From: Bacteroidales bacterium
GTDB taxonomy: Bacteria > Bacteroidota > Bacteroidia > Bacteroidales > UBA932
Length of the DNA stretch: 47,429 nt
Reading direction: 5' to 3'
Assembly: GCA_017960585.1 (NCBI GenBank)
Contig: JAGCYX010000012.1
Span: 1 to 47,429 of the forward strand
The position numbers were made by a program, and so were the translations under genes. Below are positions 1 to 7,696 of the stretch, piece by piece. A model generated the notes under the pieces. That model saw nothing but the letters and a program-made list of their open reading frames with translations, did no database searches and had not been told where the DNA came from. Within the stretch, counting starts at the first letter, position 1. Every line of letters begins with the position of its first letter.

Positions 1-1
1 C

Positions 2-1198
2 AAGATCGACATGGACTTCATGAACCTGAACCAGAGCGCCCACGGCGACATCGAGTACGGCCACATCTGCACCCGCATGCGCGTGCAGCGCAAGGTCGTG
101 GTCGGGTACTGGAAGGACGAAGCCGCGCAGAAGCAGATCGCCGTCTGGGCCCGCGTGGCCGCCGGCGTGGCGGATGCGAAGAACGTCCGCTGCCTGATGT
201 TCGGCATGAATATGAACAACGTGGCCGTGACCGACGGTGACCGCGTGGAGTTCGAGCAGCGTCTCGGCTACCACGTGGACTACTACCCGGTGTCCAGCCT
301 GATGGAGTATTATAAGAAGGTCACCGACGCCGAGACGGATGCGCTCGTGGAGGAGTACAAGAAGCTCTACACCGTCAAGATCGACGAGACGGGCGAGCAG
401 GTGTACTGGGAGAAGGTGCGCAACAGCGCCAAGGCGGAGATCGCCCTGCGCCGCGTCCTGAAGGACGAGGGCGCCACGGCCTTCACCACCAACTTCGACG
501 ACCTCGGCGACGCCGACGTGGACGCTCCGGACTTCTGCGGTTTCGACCAGATCCCGGGCCTCGCTTCGCAGCGCCTGATGGAGGAAGGCTACGGCTTCGG
601 CGCCGAGGGCGACTGGAAGACCGCCTGCCTGTACCGCACCCTCTGGGTTATGTCACAGGGCCTGCCGACGGGCTGCTCCTTCCTCGAGGACTACACCCTC
701 AATTTCGCAGGCGACAAGAGCTCCTGCCTGCAGAGCCATATGCTCGAAATCTGCCCGATGATCGCGAGCGACAAGCCGAAGCTGGAGGTCCACTTCCTCG
801 GCATCGGCATCCGCAAGCAGCCCACCGCCCGCCTGGTCTTCACTTCCAAGACCGGCCCCGGCATCAAGGCCACCGTGGTGGACCTCGGCAACCGTTTCCG
901 CCTGATCGCGCAGGACGTGGAGTGCATCGAGCCCAAGCCGATGCCCAAGCTCCCCGTCGCCTCGGCCCTCTGGGTCCCGCAGCCGACCTTCGAGGTGGGC
1001 GCCGGCGCCTGGATCCTGGCCGGCGGCACGCACCACTCCGCCTTCAGCTACGACATCACGGCCGACTACTGGGATGACTTCGCCGAGATGACCGGCATCG
1101 AGTTCGTCCACATCAACAAGAACACCACCATCCCCGAGTTCAAGAAGGAGCTCCGGATGAACGAGGTGTACTACATGCTCAACAAGGCCCTCAAGTAG
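2..1198 (+). CDS. araA: L-arabinose isomerase, 5' end outside the window
   Basis: Converts L-arabinose to L-ribulose in the cytoplasm, the first step of arabinose catabolism. The frame is open to the first base and the ATG at 11 lies inside a conserved block (IDMDFMNLNQSAHG), so the true start is upstream; 398 codons of a family usually near 500 residues are visible. Family hallmarks in order are the MDFMNLNQ block, the FLEDYTLNF and HMLEICPMI segments carrying the two metal-binding glutamates, LEVHFLGIG and GGTHHSAFS carrying the metal-binding histidines. All expected ligands are present. The gene ends 3 nt before the FGGY kinase, so the two are almost certainly cotranscribed. L-fucose isomerase was considered, but these blocks match AraA. 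Confidence 0.93.
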   Translation, partial: KIDMDFMNLNQSAHGDIEYGHICTRMRVQRKVVVGYWKDEAAQKQIAVWARVAAGVADAKNVRCLMFGMNMNNVAVTDGDRVEFEQRLGYHVDYYPVSSLMEYYKKVTDAETDALVEEYKKLYTVKIDETGEQVYWEKVRNSAKAEIALRRVLKDEGATAFTTNFDDLGDADVDAPDFCGFDQIPGLASQRLMEEGYGFGAEGDWKTACLYRTLWVMSQGLPTGCSFLEDYTLNFAGDKSSCLQSHMLEICPMIASDKPKLEVHFLGIGIRKQPTARLVFTSKTGPGIKATVVDLGNRFRLIAQDVECIEPKPMPKLPVASALWVPQPTFEVGAGAWILAGGTHHSAFSYDITADYWDDFAEMTGIEFVHINKNTTIPEFKKELRMNEVYYMLNKALK

Positions 1199-1201
1199 GT
1201 T

Positions 1202-2791
1202 ATGGACGCCAAACAAACCATCCAGTCCGGCAAGGCCGTCCTGGGTATCGAATTCGGCTCCACCCGCGTCAAGGCGGTGCTGGTGAACGAACTTAACGTC
1301 CCCATCGCCCAGGGCAGCTACGAGTGGGAGAACCAGCTCGTGGACGGCCTGTGGACCTACAGCAAGGAGGTCATCTGGTTCGGCCTGCAGCAGTGCTATT
1401 CCGACATGCGCACCGACGTGCGCAAGCGCTACGGCGTGGAGATCGAACACCTCGCCGCCATCGGCATCAGCGCGATGATGCACGGCTATATGCCTTTCAA
1501 CAAGGAAGGCCACCTGCTGACCCCGTTCCGCACCTGGCGCAACACCAACACCGGTCCCGCCGCGGCGGAGCTCTCCAAGCTCTTCGTCTATAACATCCCG
1601 CTCCGCTGGAGCATCTCGCACCTCTACCAGGCCATCCTCAACAATGAGCCGCACGTGCAGGATATCGGTTACCTGACCACCCTGGCCGGCTACATCCACT
1701 GGAAACTGACCGGCGAGAAGGTGCTGGGCGTGGGTGACGCCTCGGGCATGCTGCCCGTGGATCCCACGACCGGGAACTACCGCATGGACATGATCGAGAA
1801 GTTCGAGAAGCTCGTGGCTCCGAAGGGCTATCCCTGGAAGCTTCGTGACATCCTGCCGAAGGTGCTGAGCGCCGGCGAGTCCGCCGGCCGTCTGACCGAG
1901 ACGGGCGCCAAGCGTCTGGACGTCTCGGGCCACCTGCAGGCCGGCGTCCCGCTGTGTCCGCCGGAAGGCGACGCCGGGACCGGTATGGTCGCGACCAACG
2001 CCGTCCGTCCCCGCACGGGCAACGTTTCCGCGGGCACTTCCTCCTTCTCGATGATCGTCCTGGAGAAGGAACTGTCCAAGCCGAACGAGATGATCGACAT
2101 CGTCACCACGCCGGACGGCAACCTCGTGGCGATGGTCCACTGCAACAACTGCACGTCGGAACTGAACGCCTGGGTGAATATGATCCGCGAGTATCAGGAG
2201 TTGCTGGGCCCGATGGAAGACAATCACGACATCTATGTCAAGTTGTACACCCATGCCCTCCAGGGGGATCCGGACTGCGGCGGCCTCGTGGCCTTCAACT
2301 ACGTTTCCGGAGAGCCGGTCACCGGCTTCACCGAGGGACGTCCGTTGTTCGTCCGCAGCGCCAACGACAACTTCTCCCTGGCCAACTTCTTCCGCGCGCA
2401 GCTGTACGGCTCCATCGCGGTGCTGAAGATCGGCAACGACGTGCTCTTCCGCGAGGAGCAGGTGAAGGTGGACCGCATCACGGGCCACGGCGGCCTGTTC
2501 AAGACCCCGGTGGTGGGACAGCGTTTCCTGGCCGCCGCCCTGAACACGCCGATTTCCGTGATGGAGACGGCCGGCGAAGGCGGCGCCTGGGGCATCGCCC
2601 TGCTGGCTTCCTACCTCGTGAGCCGGAACGGCATGAAACTGCCCGATTACCTGGATATGTGCGTGTTCGCCGGCAATACCGGCACGGAGATCGCGCCCGA
2701 TCCGGATGACGTCGCAGGATTCGAGGCCTACCTGGCCAACTACAAGGCAGCTTTCCCCATCGAGGAAGCCGCCGTGCGCTGCAAGAAATAA
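1202..2791 (+). CDS. araB: FGGY-family pentulose kinase, probable ribulokinase
   Basis: Expected to phosphorylate L-ribulose to L-ribulose 5-phosphate with ATP. The 529-residue protein has the FGGY N-terminal phosphate-binding turn ([16 protein letters not shown], about residues 13-28), the SAMMHGYM substrate region, the second ATPase domain with [14 protein letters not shown] and [12 protein letters not shown], and a C-terminal [27 protein letters not shown] adenosine-binding region. It resembles the xylulokinase-like branch of FGGY kinases that serves as the arabinose-operon kinase in Bacteroides more than enterobacterial AraB. The role is inferred mainly from its position 3 nt after araA. 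It could act on another pentulose. Confidence 0.8.
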   Translation: MDAKQTIQSGKAVLGIEFGSTRVKAVLVNELNVPIAQGSYEWENQLVDGLWTYSKEVIWFGLQQCYSDMRTDVRKRYGVEIEHLAAIGISAMMHGYMPFNKEGHLLTPFRTWRNTNTGPAAAELSKLFVYNIPLRWSISHLYQAILNNEPHVQDIGYLTTLAGYIHWKLTGEKVLGVGDASGMLPVDPTTGNYRMDMIEKFEKLVAPKGYPWKLRDILPKVLSAGESAGRLTETGAKRLDVSGHLQAGVPLCPPEGDAGTGMVATNAVRPRTGNVSAGTSSFSMIVLEKELSKPNEMIDIVTTPDGNLVAMVHCNNCTSELNAWVNMIREYQELLGPMEDNHDIYVKLYTHALQGDPDCGGLVAFNYVSGEPVTGFTEGRPLFVRSANDNFSLANFFRAQLYGSIAVLKIGNDVLFREEQVKVDRITGHGGLFKTPVVGQRFLAAALNTPISVMETAGEGGAWGIALLASYLVSRNGMKLPDYLDMCVFAGNTGTEIAPDPDDVAGFEAYLANYKAAFPIEEAAVRCKK

Positions 2792-2797
2792 TTTGCA

Positions 2798-3199
2798 ATG
2801 GAGCAGATCTGGGACCCGCTCCGCAAACGAGAAGTCACTGCCACACCCGAGGAACGGGTGCGGCAGTGGTTTATCGGGCAACTCCGGGACACGTTCGGCG
2901 TGCCGGAGCATCTGATGATGAGCGAGGTGGGTTTCAAGTTCGGCGCCAAGCCCTGGCGGGCGGACATCGTGATCTACGACCGCAACGCCGTCCCGCTGGG
3001 GGTGGTGGAGTGCAAGCGCCCCGACGTGGCGCTGGATGCGCGGGTCGTGGAGCAGGCGATGCGCTACAATTCCGTGCTCGGCGTGCGCTGGCTGTTCCTG
3101 ACTAACGGAAATTTGACGTATCTTTACCGGCTGGAAGGGGAGCGCTTCGTTCCGACGGACCGCATCCCCGGCTATGAAGAAATGCTATGTCCACGATAA
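2798..3199 (+). CDS. HsdR N-terminal-like (PD-(D/E)XK nuclease-fold) protein
   Basis: A 133-residue protein matching the isolated N-terminal domain of type I restriction enzyme R subunits. The nuclease-like core is visible: a glutamate-bearing helix (PEERVRQWFIGQL), then RADIVIYD with the acidic residue, then GVVECKRPDV, the E-x-K half of the motif, followed by QAMRYNSVLGVRWLFLTNG. No helicase or methylase neighbour exists, so this is not a restriction system; stand-alone copies of this domain are common in Bacteroidota and their role is not established. It starts 6 nt after the kinase gene and its last 13 nt overlap the CCA-adding enzyme gene, which implies coupled translation with the tRNA-maturation gene. 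Confidence 0.8.
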   Translation: MEQIWDPLRKREVTATPEERVRQWFIGQLRDTFGVPEHLMMSEVGFKFGAKPWRADIVIYDRNAVPLGVVECKRPDVALDARVVEQAMRYNSVLGVRWLFLTNGNLTYLYRLEGERFVPTDRIPGYEEMLCPR

Positions 3200-4611
3200 C
3201 CGCCCAGTTCCTGGATCGACCTATCTTCCGCATCGTCAGTGAGATCGCTGCCGAGCGGGGGGTGCGTGCCTTCGTGATCGGCGGCTTCGTGCGCGACTGC
3301 TTCCTGGGCCGGCCGCGCTCCGACATCGACATCGTGGTGGAGGGGAGCGGCATCGATTTCGCGCGGGCCGTTGGGGAGCAGACGCATCAGCGCGTGAATT
3401 ATTTCAAGAATTTCGGGACGGCGATGCTACATTTCCGCGGTGACGAGGTGGAGTTCGTGGGGGCGCGTAAGGAGTCGTACCGCCGCGAGTCGCGCAAGCC
3501 CATCGTGGAGAACGGCACGCTCGAGGATGACCAGCAGCGGCGTGATTTCACCATCAACGCGATGGCGTTCTCGCTGCAGCCGGAGGATTTCGGGGCGCTG
3601 GTGGATCCCTTCGGGGGCATCCGCGACCTGGACGCCGGCATCATCCGCACGCCGCTCGACCCAGACACGACCTATTCCGACGATCCGCTGCGGATGCTGC
3701 GGGCGGTGCGTTTCGCGACCAAGCTCTCCACGCCGGAGCATCCTTTCACCATCGTTCCCGAGTCGATGGCGTCGATGCGCCGGATGGCGGACCGCCTGAA
3801 GATTCTTTCGTGCGAACGCATCGCGGAGGAACTGAACAAGATGCTGGCGGCGGACGATCCGGCCATGGCTTTCCGGCTGATGGACGAGGCGGGGCTGCTG
3901 GGCTACGTGCTGCCGGAGCTGCTCGCCCTGAAGGGGGTGGAGACGGTGGACGGCCGCGGGCACAAAGATAACTTTGCGCATTCGCTCGCTGTTCTTACTA
4001 ACGTTGCGCAAGTATCTGATAATCTTTGGCTTCGTTGGGCGGCGCTGCTGCACGATATCGGCAAGCCGGCCAGCAAGCGCTACGATCCGGCGGTGGGCTG
4101 GACCTTCCACGGCCACGAGGTGGTGGGGGCCCGCATGGTGCCGAAGATCTTCGACCGGTTGCGGCTGTCGATGGACGAGATGAAGTATGTACAGAAGCTG
4201 GTGCGGCTGCATCTGCGGCCGATTGCGCTGGTGGACGACGAGGTCACGGACAGTGCCGTGCGCCGCCTGCTGTTCGATGCGGGCGACGATGTCGACGATC
4301 TGATGATCCTTTGCAACGCTGACATCACCTCCAAGAACGAGGCGAAGGTGGCGCGCATCCGGGCGAATTTCGAGCTGGTGAAGCGGAAGCTGGTGGAGGT
4401 GGAGGCGAAGGACGCGATCCGCAATTTCAAGAATCCGATCGACGGGGAGTATGTGATGCAGGTGTACGGGATTCCGCCGTGCCGGGAGATCGGTGTCCTG
4501 AAGGAAATGGTCAAGGAGGCGATTCTGGACGGGGTGATCGGGAATAATTTCGAGGAGGCGGATGCCTTCATGCGGCAGCACGCTTCCGAGCTTGGGCTGC
4601 GTGAAGTATGA
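3187..4611 (+). CDS. cca: CCA-adding tRNA nucleotidyltransferase with HD domain
   Basis: Adds or repairs the 3'-CCA end of tRNA. The class II nucleotidyltransferase core is at the N-terminus: GGFVRDCFLGRPRSDIDIVV (about residues 32-51), with the DID carboxylates binding metal, then RRDFTINAMAF and DPFGGIRDLDAG, then a poly(A)-polymerase-type RNA-binding region with RMLRAVRFATKL. A C-terminal HD phosphohydrolase domain follows (LRWAALLHDIGKP, about residues 280-292, with HGHEVVGARM). Length 474 residues is usual for the HD-containing Bacteroidota form. The start overlaps the preceding gene by 13 nt and the stop overlaps the recombinase start as ATGA. A patch at 3961-4030 is clearly more AT-rich than the rest of the gene although it encodes the conserved HD region. 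Confidence 0.92.
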   Translation: MSTITAQFLDRPIFRIVSEIAAERGVRAFVIGGFVRDCFLGRPRSDIDIVVEGSGIDFARAVGEQTHQRVNYFKNFGTAMLHFRGDEVEFVGARKESYRRESRKPIVENGTLEDDQQRRDFTINAMAFSLQPEDFGALVDPFGGIRDLDAGIIRTPLDPDTTYSDDPLRMLRAVRFATKLSTPEHPFTIVPESMASMRRMADRLKILSCERIAEELNKMLAADDPAMAFRLMDEAGLLGYVLPELLALKGVETVDGRGHKDNFAHSLAVLTNVAQVSDNLWLRWAALLHDIGKPASKRYDPAVGWTFHGHEVVGARMVPKIFDRLRLSMDEMKYVQKLVRLHLRPIALVDDEVTDSAVRRLLFDAGDDVDDLMILCNADITSKNEAKVARIRANFELVKRKLVEVEAKDAIRNFKNPIDGEYVMQVYGIPPCREIGVLKEMVKEAILDGVIGNNFEEADAFMRQHASELGLREV

Positions 4612-5636
4612 TCGAGCGTTACCTGACTTATCTCGCCTCCGTCCGCCGCTATTCGCCCCGGACCATTGAAATCTATCGTGACGTCCTGGAATCCTTCTGT
4701 ATATACACGCGTCGCAGCGACCTGCCTCCGGAAACGTCCTGCTGCGCAGGACCCCTCCCAACGCCTTCGTCGTTGGACCCCTCCCTCTTACGGAGCCGAG
4801 GGTGGCTACGGTTTCCGGAGGCAGTCGCTGACGTCGCGGAATTAATTAATGTTCAGACGGTTCGGGCGTATGAGGTGTACTTGATGGACGAGAAGAAGGA
4901 GAGTGCGAAGACGGTGAATCTTCATCTGAGCGTGCTGAGCGGGTTCTGCAAGTATCTGATGAAGCAGGGGGTGCTGGAGAGCAATCCGGTGCGGTTGGTG
5001 AGCCGTCCGAAGCAGGAGAAGCGCCTGCCGGTGTTCTACCGGGAGGATTCGATGCAGGAGTATTTCGAGCGGACGAAGGGGGTGCTGGAGTACGGGAAGT
5101 ACGAGGACCAGCTGGAGCGGATGATCCTGGGGCTGCTGTACGGGACGGGGATACGCCGGAGCGAGCTGATCTCGCTGAATCGGGATTCGGTCGACTATGC
5201 CCGCCGGGTGCTGCGCGTGCGCGGAAAAGGGGATAAAATGCGCGAAATTCCGCTGACGCCTTCGCTTTGTGATGAAATTTTGCTATATTTACAATCGGTT
5301 GACTCTTTGAAATGCGCGGACAGATCTGACGGAGCCCCACTCCTGCAGACTCCTGGGGGCGTCCGTCTGTATCCGGTCTACGTGGACCGGGCGGTCAAGG
5401 CGGCGCTGGGATCCGTGGACGGCATCACCGGCAGGAAGTCCCCGCACGTGCTCCGGCACACGCTGGCGACGGAGCTGCTGGACGGGGGCACGGACCTCAA
5501 TTCCATCAAGGAATTGCTGGGCCACAGCTCCCTGGCGGCGACGCAGGTCTACACGCACAATTCCATCGAGCGGCTGCAAACTGTTTATAAATCCGCCCAT
5601 CCACGGGCAAAAACTGATGGTAACCATGGAGATTAA
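4608..5636 (+). CDS. XerC/XerD-type tyrosine recombinase carrying an in-frame palindromic insert
   Basis: Site-specific tyrosine recombinase of the Xer type, expected to resolve chromosome dimers at dif. The SAM-like core-binding domain occupies about residues 1-130 and the catalytic domain about 140-325. Catalytic residues are all present: R183 in GTGIRRSEL, K207 in VRGKGDK, H280 and R283 in HVLRH, H306 in LGHSS and the nucleophile Y315 in QVYTH. The protein is 342 residues, about 40 longer than usual; the excess is residues 35-76, proline- and serine-rich, exactly covering the palindromic element at 4710-4833. The insert falls between helices of the DNA-clamping domain, so the enzyme may still work. 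The start overlaps the CCA gene (ATGA) and the end overlaps the hibernation-factor gene. A low-GC patch lies at 5222-5320. Confidence 0.9.
   Translation: MIERYLTYLASVRRYSPRTIEIYRDVLESFCIYTRRSDLPPETSCCAGPLPTPSSLDPSLLRSRGWLRFPEAVADVAELINVQTVRAYEVYLMDEKKESAKTVNLHLSVLSGFCKYLMKQGVLESNPVRLVSRPKQEKRLPVFYREDSMQEYFERTKGVLEYGKYEDQLERMILGLLYGTGIRRSELISLNRDSVDYARRVLRVRGKGDKMREIPLTPSLCDEILLYLQSVDSLKCADRSDGAPLLQTPGGVRLYPVYVDRAVKAALGSVDGITGRKSPHVLRHTLATELLDGGTDLNSIKELLGHSSLAATQVYTHNSIERLQTVYKSAHPRAKTDGNHGD
4710..4833 (+). repeat. Palindromic structured element, copy 1, inside the recombinase gene
   Basis: The arms 4710-4735 and 4811-4833 are complementary over about 23 pairs (right arm GTTTCCGGAGGCAGTCGCTG), interrupted only by small bulges in the left arm. 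Between them lie a perfect 7-bp hairpin (GTCCTGC at 4736-4742, GCAGGAC at 4746-4752), a second hairpin (CCAACG at 4758-4763, CGTTGG at 4771-4776), and a 33-nt block at 4778-4810 that matches copy 2 at 43260-43291 except for one extra G. The element has no stop codon in the gene's frame. Unlike the outer stem, the core is shared with copy 2. No transposase or coding capacity of its own is visible, so it is a non-autonomous repeat. Confidence 0.85.
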
Positions 5637-5919
5637 GTTCAAAGCCCTCAAGTTCGAAGCCGGTGAGCAGCTCACCGCCTTCGTGGAGAAGAAAGTCTCG
5701 CGCCTGTCCCGTTTCTGCGAGGACCTGGCCGAAGAGATCGAGGTAGCGCTCGAAGACCATCTCAAACAGGGCAAACTCGCCAAGATCCAGATCCATGTTC
5801 CTGGCGAGGAGCTCATCATCGAGCGGGAGGCAGACACCTTCGAAAACGCGATTACGGAAGCCGTAGACGCCATGAAGGAGAAACTCACCCGCGTCAAGGA
5901 AAAGAAATTCGAGAACTAA
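5626..5919 (+). CDS. hpf: Ribosome hibernation-promoting factor, HPF/RaiA family
   Basis: Binds the 30S decoding region in stationary phase and promotes inactive ribosome dimers or monomers. The 97-residue protein has the short HPF fold: an opening beta strand (MEIKFKALKFEAGEQL), helix (LTAFVEKKVSRLSRFCEDL), central strands (EVALEDHLKQGKLAKIQIHVPG) and the terminal helix (ADTFENAITEAVDAMKEKL) with a basic tail. It lacks the long-HPF C-terminal dimerisation domain. An ATG at 5617 would add three residues; 5626 is preferred because MEIKF is where family members begin. It overlaps the last 11 nt of the recombinase gene and is followed by a strong terminator, making it the last gene of the run from 2798. 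Confidence 0.92.
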   Translation: MEIKFKALKFEAGEQLTAFVEKKVSRLSRFCEDLAEEIEVALEDHLKQGKLAKIQIHVPGEELIIEREADTFENAITEAVDAMKEKLTRVKEKKFEN

Positions 5920-5937
5920 CGTTCTCCATCCCATCCA

Positions 5938-5963
5938 GGGCCGCCCGCGGGCGGCCCTTTTTT
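5938..5963 (+). terminator. Rho-independent terminator after hpf
   Basis: GGGCCGCCC (5938-5946) pairs perfectly with GGGCGGCCC (5949-5957), giving a 9-bp GC-only stem with a 2-nt loop as drawn, followed by six T (5958-5963). It closes the HsdR-N, cca, recombinase, hpf transcript. Confidence 0.92.
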
Positions 5964-5974
5964 GGCCCGGATTA

Positions 5975-6005
5975 TTGATAATCGCGGAATTATGTAGTAT
6001 ATTTG
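5975..6005 (+). promoter_or_regulatory. Bacteroidota-type promoter for the tandem lipoproteins
   Basis: TTG at 5975-5977, 20 nt, then TATATTTG at 5998-6005, a full match to the TAnnTTTG -7 box. It sits just past the hpf terminator. Transcription should begin near 6010-6013, so the upstream in-frame TTG at 6010 cannot be the start codon and the ATG at 6034 is chosen. Confidence 0.8.
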
Positions 6006-6033
6006 CAAGTTGGATAGTAGAATTATTACTGCG

Positions 6034-6855
6034 ATGAAAGGACTGAAAATGTTTTCTCTGGCCGTTGCCGCAAGCCTGGCGACGGTGTCCCTGACCGGAT
6101 GTGATTTTGTTGCCAAGTTTCTGGCAGGCGAAGACGGTGCGGATGTAGTCGAGAGCCTGGGCGATATGCTCGGCGGCGGTACGCTCAGCGCGGTCGAGAC
6201 CGCCCAGAATGCGGTTGTGAACGGCAACACCCTGACCTACGGCAGCCACACGTACACCATCGTGTCTGACATCGACGTCAACACGCGCGAGTACAAGACC
6301 CCGACGGCTTCCGTGACCTTCACCAACGTCCCTGCGAATTATGCGGAGTTCGAGGCGGTCTACAAGGGCCTGCTCGGCAAGAGCATCGCCGGCACCGCCG
6401 CGATGATCCCGATGGCCATCGAGCTGTACGCCCGCGACGCAGCGGTGGGTGAGCGCTGCCTGAACCTGCTGTGCAACAGCGACGCCACCGTGAGCGGCAT
6501 CGTCCGCATCCTCAAGACCAAGCTGGTGCCCTCGCAGTACGCTCCGGAGAATGATTCCTACATCCAGCGTTATATGGCCGCTGCCCTGCTCAAGGGCGCC
6601 GTCAATACCAACGCCTACACCCCGGACCGCCCGTACACCGTGGAGATGACCATGTCGCCGAACGGCGTCAAGGACGCTCCGCTGACCGGCGGCGAAGTGA
6701 CCTACATCTACATCCTGGCCCAGGGCTGGGACACCTTCCAGCGCGGCGTGGATATCTTCCAGGCCTACGACGACACATACTACAAGGTCTTCAACTGCCC
6801 GTCCTGCTACGTGCAGTGCAAGAACATCCGCGGCACCTGGCCCGGACTCGAATGA
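6034..6855 (+). CDS. Lipoprotein of unknown function, tandem paralogue A
   Basis: A 273-residue secreted lipoprotein: MKGLKMFSLAVAASLATVSL then the lipobox LTGC, so it is probably anchored in the outer membrane or periplasm. I do not recognise the family. The mature part has NGNTLTYGSHTYTI followed by a conserved block EFEAVYKGLLGKSIAGTAA, the motif GERCLNLLC, and a C-terminal cysteine cluster PSCYVQCKNIRGTW. Those cysteines and the GTW ending are shared with the next gene, so the two are duplicates. It is the first gene after a strong promoter and is followed 27 nt later by its paralogue. The start at 6034 is set by the promoter position. Confidence 0.8.
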   Translation: MKGLKMFSLAVAASLATVSLTGCDFVAKFLAGEDGADVVESLGDMLGGGTLSAVETAQNAVVNGNTLTYGSHTYTIVSDIDVNTREYKTPTASVTFTNVPANYAEFEAVYKGLLGKSIAGTAAMIPMAIELYARDAAVGERCLNLLCNSDATVSGIVRILKTKLVPSQYAPENDSYIQRYMAAALLKGAVNTNAYTPDRPYTVEMTMSPNGVKDAPLTGGEVTYIYILAQGWDTFQRGVDIFQAYDDTYYKVFNCPSCYVQCKNIRGTWPGLE

Positions 6856-6882
6856 TTTGTAACTTCTTAATCTGATAATAGC

Positions 6883-7692
6883 ATGAAACGTTTCTTCCTG
6901 GGTGTGACCGCCGTCGCTGCGATGCTTTCGCTGAGCGGCTGCGAGTATCTGGACCAGATACTTCAGCTGGCGGATGACGCCTCCAAGATTATCGGCGGGA
7001 CCTATACGGACAAGTGGGCCAACCTGGTCAACGAGACGCAGCGCGACGTCAAGGTGAATGGCAATACCTTGACCTACGGCGACGACCATACCTATACGAT
7101 CGTCGAGGATATTGATGTGAATTCAAAAGAGTTCAACCGACCCACGGCTACCGTCACCTTCTCCAACATCCCGTCCGGGTACACGGAGTTCGAGGCGGTC
7201 TACAACAACCTGCTCGGCAAGAGCATCGCCGGCACGGCCGCGATGATCCCGATGGCGATGGAAATCTATGCCCGCAACACCACCACCGGAGAGAAGTGCA
7301 TCAAGCTGCTCTGCACCAGCGGGGCGGCCTCTGATATGATCACCGGCGTGAAGGGCAAGGTCATTCCTTCCACCACGACGGGCAATGACGGTTATATCGA
7401 GCGTTTTATCTCCGCGGCGCTGCTGAAGGGTGCCAAGCCTTCCAACGCGTATGCTCCGGATTATCCTTATACCGTGGAGATGACGATGACGTCCAACGGC
7501 GTCAAAGAGTCCGCCCAGGAAGGCGGCAAGGTCACGTACATGAGCATCGTGACTTCCGGCGGCTGGAGCACGGCCAATCGCGGCGTGGACATCTTCCAAG
7601 CCAATGGTTCGAGCCAGTATAAGGTTTACGGCTGTGCGGGTTGCTATTCCCAGTGCGCGTCAATTACCGGGACCTGGGCCGGCATGAAATAG
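6883..7692 (+). CDS. Lipoprotein of unknown function, tandem paralogue B
   Basis: A 269-residue lipoprotein (signal MKRFFLGVTAVAAMLSLSGC, lipobox LSGC) paralogous to the preceding gene. Shared features are NGNTLTYGDDHTYTI, EFEAVYNNLLGKSIAGTAA, GEKCIKLLC, the RGVDIFQA segment and the C-terminal AGCYSQCASITGTW cluster. DNA identity is highest at 7186-7256, which matches 6346-6416 with about four differences in 71 positions, well above the rest of the gene, while the N-terminal third and the region after GEKC diverge. The two were probably made by tandem duplication. No enzyme motif is visible; the conserved cysteines suggest disulphides in an exported protein. It converges on holA with a 4-nt gap. 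Confidence 0.8.
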   Translation: MKRFFLGVTAVAAMLSLSGCEYLDQILQLADDASKIIGGTYTDKWANLVNETQRDVKVNGNTLTYGDDHTYTIVEDIDVNSKEFNRPTATVTFSNIPSGYTEFEAVYNNLLGKSIAGTAAMIPMAMEIYARNTTTGEKCIKLLCTSGAASDMITGVKGKVIPSTTTGNDGYIERFISAALLKGAKPSNAYAPDYPYTVEMTMTSNGVKESAQEGGKVTYMSIVTSGGWSTANRGVDIFQANGSSQYKVYGCAGCYSQCASITGTWAGMK

Positions 7693-7696
7693 GCTT

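Noticed and set aside
653-2911. A 752-codon open frame on the minus strand across araA and the kinase gene
   Set aside because: It runs antisense to two clear enzyme genes, has His/Val/Gly-rich composition with no domain, and arises from the GC-rich third positions of the real genes.
2798-3199. Restriction-modification system
   Set aside because: Only the HsdR N-terminal-like domain is present, without helicase, methylase or specificity genes, and it overlaps a housekeeping gene.
4608-5636. Integrase of a mobile element bounded by the two palindrome copies
   Set aside because: The 38 kb between the copies is mainly housekeeping and metabolic genes, the copies are in the same orientation without transfer genes, and the recombinase sits in a cca-hpf operon.
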